Shown here: piece after piece, positions 61,908 through 64,000 of the stretch
How the letters are laid out: each line of letters opens with the position of its first letter
How positions within the stretch are numbered: position 1 is the stretch's first letter
DNA from: CAIQPV01 sp963719855
GTDB lineage: Bacteria > Pseudomonadota > Gammaproteobacteria > Burkholderiales > Gallionellaceae
NCBI GenBank assembly: GCA_963719855.1
Contig: CAVRDK010000001.1
Coordinates: 682,001-746,000, forward strand
Reading direction: 5' to 3'
DNA length: 64,000 nucleotides
Notes under the pieces: generated by a model
Seen by the model: only the letters and a program-made list of their open reading frames with translations
Databases searched by the model: none
Told to the model about the DNA's origin: nothing
Made by a program: the position numbers and the translations under genes

Positions 61908-62498
61908 ATGGCCAAGCAACCGGATAACGAAGAAAAAAACGTAGCTTCGGATAATAGCAAATCATCTGACAGCGAGGCTTCAGACAACAGCGCGCCCCCA
62001 TCTAAAGCAGAGCTTGCGGGCTTTAAACTGAAACTGATTGCCAACTATGCGATACGTGGATTCGCGCCAGTCTTGGCCATTCTGGCGCTGATTATCGCTG
62101 TGATCGCCTTTGCCAGCAATAAGTCCAGTCAGGCGCAGTTTAAAAATGCCGTTGCCAATATAGATAGCACAAACGTAAGCCTGTCGGCATCAAAAGATGA
62201 GCTTGAAAAGATCAAGATCACCATCGCACAAATAAAAGCAATACAGGAAAATGAATCCAGGCAGCAGGATCAGAGACTCAAGCAGCAGGATGAAAAACTC
62301 AAACAGCAGGATGCGCAGGCGACAAAAATAATTCAGAGCGTAACAAAACTGCAGGTAAAAATGAAAATTACTCCCACGCTGGCAGATCAATTGAATCTGC
62401 CATCCAGCGCTGTAGCGGCTGTATCAACAGTCAAGGAAAAGAAGCTTAGCCCCCAAGTGCAGTCCATAAAAGACGCGATTGATAAATTCAACAAATAA
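61908..62498 (+). CDS. Hypothetical single-pass membrane protein with coiled coil
   Basis: 196 residues. Acidic Ser/Asp-rich N-terminal 35 residues, one strong transmembrane helix (about 50-70, FAPVLAILALIIAVIAF), then a long coiled coil with a Gln/Asp/Lys repeat (QQDQRLKQQDEKLKQQD) and a polar C-terminus. AAAGGA ribosome site upstream of the ATG. No family recognised; architecture suggests a periplasmic spacer or scaffold. Preceded by a 165-base spacer and followed by 253 bases with no gene I can support. Confidence 0.65.
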   Translation: MAKQPDNEEKNVASDNSKSSDSEASDNSAPPSKAELAGFKLKLIANYAIRGFAPVLAILALIIAVIAFASNKSSQAQFKNAVANIDSTNVSLSASKDELEKIKITIAQIKAIQENESRQQDQRLKQQDEKLKQQDAQATKIIQSVTKLQVKMKITPTLADQLNLPSSAVAAVSTVKEKKLSPQVQSIKDAIDKFNK

Positions 62499-62751
62499 AA
62501 ACTTGGCCAGTTTATAGAGGTTCCCAATAGATTAGCGTCCATTGCGACGATAAGTGACGAAGTGATATTTCAGCGGTTGCGGCGTTTCCTGGTTGCGCTT
62601 TTGGCTTTGGCATAACCTGAAGGTTAGCCTACGCCGCAACAAGCCGCTACGCGGCGTGTTGTCGCCCACCTCCGTTCGCTTGTAGCTGATCGGTACAGTG
62701 CATAGTGAAAATGAAAAGCAAAAAATATTTTTGCTAGTCTTCCAGAATTTG

Positions 62752-63315
62752 TTAAGGCTTGTTTCGGCAATAAGTTACAAAGCGATAGAAAATACTTGAT
62801 GGTGCTTTTTGTTTTTTTACCTTGTCGTTATATGAAATATTTTTTGCAACTTTTGGCTTGGTTTGCTCCTTGATAATCCAGTCAGATGGATTAAATTCAG
62901 GAAAATGCGCATCACCTTCAAAGGTTATTAAAAAACTATCTAGGGGTCGAATAATAATTTCCGTTAAATACATACGATCCGCTAAATTGAGTGCTTGTTT
63001 GTATAGTTCAGCACCTCCAATAATAAAAATTTCATCAATACCTGAGCAATGAGCAATTGCCTCATCTAGACTGTGTTTGATAACACATCCCTTTGCTTGA
63101 TAGTCAGCATTTCTGGTAATAACAATGTTTTCCCTTTTTGGTAATGGCCTACCGATCGATTCATAAGTTTTGCGTCCCATTAGAATCGGGTGCCCTGTGG
63201 TCATTTCTCTAAAATGTTTTAAATCTTCAGGTAAATGCCACGGCAATGTATTACTTACCCCGATAACACGTTGGTCTTCGGTCATTGCTGCGATGATGGA
63301 AATGATTGGTCTCAT
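62752..63315 (-). CDS. folA: Dihydrofolate reductase
   Basis: 187 residues. Reduces dihydrofolate with NADPH. Motifs: SIIAAMTEDQRVIGVSNTLPW, LPEDLKHFREMTTGHPILMGRKTYESIGRPLP (in part) and the FIIGGAELYKQAL NADPH loop. It is about 20-25 residues longer than typical bacterial DHFR because of a Lys/Asn-rich C-terminal stretch (KVAKNISYNDKVKKQKAP). The gene is much more AT-rich than thyA and other neighbours. ATG overlaps the thyA stop (ATGA), so the two are coupled. Composition suggests replacement by a transferred folA. Confidence 0.95.
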   Translation of the reverse strand: MRPIISIIAAMTEDQRVIGVSNTLPWHLPEDLKHFREMTTGHPILMGRKTYESIGRPLPKRENIVITRNADYQAKGCVIKHSLDEAIAHCSGIDEIFIIGGAELYKQALNLADRMYLTEIIIRPLDSFLITFEGDAHFPEFNPSDWIIKEQTKPKVAKNISYNDKVKKQKAPSSIFYRFVTYCRNKP

Positions 63316-64000
63316 ACGGCCACCGGAGCTTTAATGGCCGGATGCGGGTCGTAACCTTCCAGCGTAAAGTCTTCAAACTTGAAGCCGAATATGTCTTTCA
63401 CATCGGGGTTGATGCGTATGGTCGGCAACGGATGCGGCTCGCGCGACAGTTGCAACTCGGTTTGTTCCATGTGGTTCAGGTACAAATGCGCATCGCCGAA
63501 GGTATGCACGAAATCGCCCGGCTCTAGGCCACACACTTGCGCCATCATCAACGTGAACAGCGCGTAGGAGGCGATGTTGAATGGCACGCCGAGGAAAATA
63601 TCTGCACTGCGCTGGTAAAGCTGGCAGGAAAGCTTGCCGTCAGCCACATAAAACTGGAAGAAGGCATGGCAGGGCGCGAGCGCCATCTGGTCGAGTTCGC
63701 CGACGTTCCACGCCGAGACGATGAGGCGGCGTGAATCGGGATTCTTTATAATCTGGGCGACCACTTCGGAAATCTGGTCAACCATGCGCCCATCCGCCGT
63801 CGCCCACGAACGCCACTGCTTGCCGTACACCGGGCCGAGATTGCCCTGCTCGTCCGCCCACTCGTCCCAAATGCTGACGCCATTTTCCTTGAGGTACTTG
63901 ATGTTGGTGTCGCCCTGCAAGAACCACAGCAATTCGTGAACGATGGATTTCATGTGGCACTTCTTGGTGGTGACCAGCGGAAAGCCGTCTTGCAGGTTAA
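63312..64000 (-). CDS. thyA: Thymidylate synthase (5' end outside the window)
   Basis: About 229 C-terminal residues of the ~264-residue enzyme. Frame begins at the window edge with NLQDGFPLVTTKKCHMKSIV. Catalytic Cys in ALAPCHAFFQFYV, RRLIVSAWNV phosphate-binding Arg pair, the QLYQRSADIFLGVPFNIASY and HTFGDAHLYLNHMEQ motifs are intact. Methylates dUMP using methylene-THF, producing the dihydrofolate that FolA recycles; the folA start overlaps its stop. Confidence 0.97.
   Translation of the reverse strand, partial: NLQDGFPLVTTKKCHMKSIVHELLWFLQGDTNIKYLKENGVSIWDEWADEQGNLGPVYGKQWRSWATADGRMVDQISEVVAQIIKNPDSRRLIVSAWNVGELDQMALAPCHAFFQFYVADGKLSCQLYQRSADIFLGVPFNIASYALFTLMMAQVCGLEPGDFVHTFGDAHLYLNHMEQTELQLSREPHPLPTIRINPDVKDIFGFKFEDFTLEGYDPHPAIKAPVAV

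Overview
The window reads as chromosomal DNA of a GC-rich betaproteobacterium, most likely of the Gallionellaceae/Nitrosomonadales type. This is judged from remembered protein resemblance, not from a search. Supporting points are a hopanoid-type squalene synthase (HpnC), the paired aat/bpt N-end-rule transferases, PilU, an SHP/DHC/cytochrome b haem operon, a bacteriohemerythrin, NsrR, and a Hyf-like membrane complex. Most of the sequence is housekeeping. Accessory content lies at about 12.7-17.3 kb, 24.4-35.4 kb and 35.8-54 kb.

Layout. 1-5.7 kb is a tightly packed minus-strand run: hpnC (partial), prmB, dapE, a truncated arsC-like gene, pilU, dapD and dapC, with lysine/diaminopimelate synthesis at its core. 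6-7.1 kb holds a decayed DUF1540 gene and an SPFH protein. 7.1-12.5 kb has a SWIM/SNF2 helicase and parE, which is split by a one-base frameshift. 12.7-17.4 kb has a LuxR solo, folD, a rhodanese, IS3-family copy 1 and nsrR. 17.5-24.4 kb has pmbA, yjgA, an esterase, aat, bpt, pyrD, an orphan HEPN protein and hslR. 24.7-25.05 kb has a decayed tRNA-Pro followed by intact tRNA-Arg and tRNA-His and a terminator.

26.2-33.2 kb is the most interesting accessory block. It is a five-gene minus-strand metal operon (DUF4198 protein, NapH-like Fe-S membrane protein, SafE/CcdA-like membrane protein, TonB receptor, Csp1-type copper-storage protein). IS copy 2 has interrupted csp1 with a clean CCA target duplication, and the TonB receptor is frameshifted. 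33.3-35.7 kb has an IS remnant, a cNMP/degenerate-GGDEF protein, a small membrane protein and acylphosphatase. 35.8-43.1 kb is a hyfBCEFGI-like operon. Its large subunit lacks the NiFe-binding cysteines, so it should be a hydrogenase-related ion-translocating complex and not a hydrogenase. It is divergent from a SulP transporter. 43.5-50 kb has two SulP transporters, a DUF599 protein and a CDF metal exporter. 50-54 kb is the SHP/DHC/cytochrome b operon, divergent from a QseBC-like two-component system. 54-64 kb has a second two-component system, metG, apbC, an Orn/Lys/Arg decarboxylase, a coiled-coil membrane protein, folA and partial thyA.

Two themes run through the window. First, single-base indels break parE, the TonB receptor, hyfG, the DUF599 gene and IS copy 1 orfA. 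Because parE is normally essential, some or all may be sequence errors. Second, many palindromic intergenic elements are present, including two copies of a ~141-bp inverted-repeat element at 39.33 and 51.61 kb, and several carry the stop codon or ribosome site of an adjacent gene.
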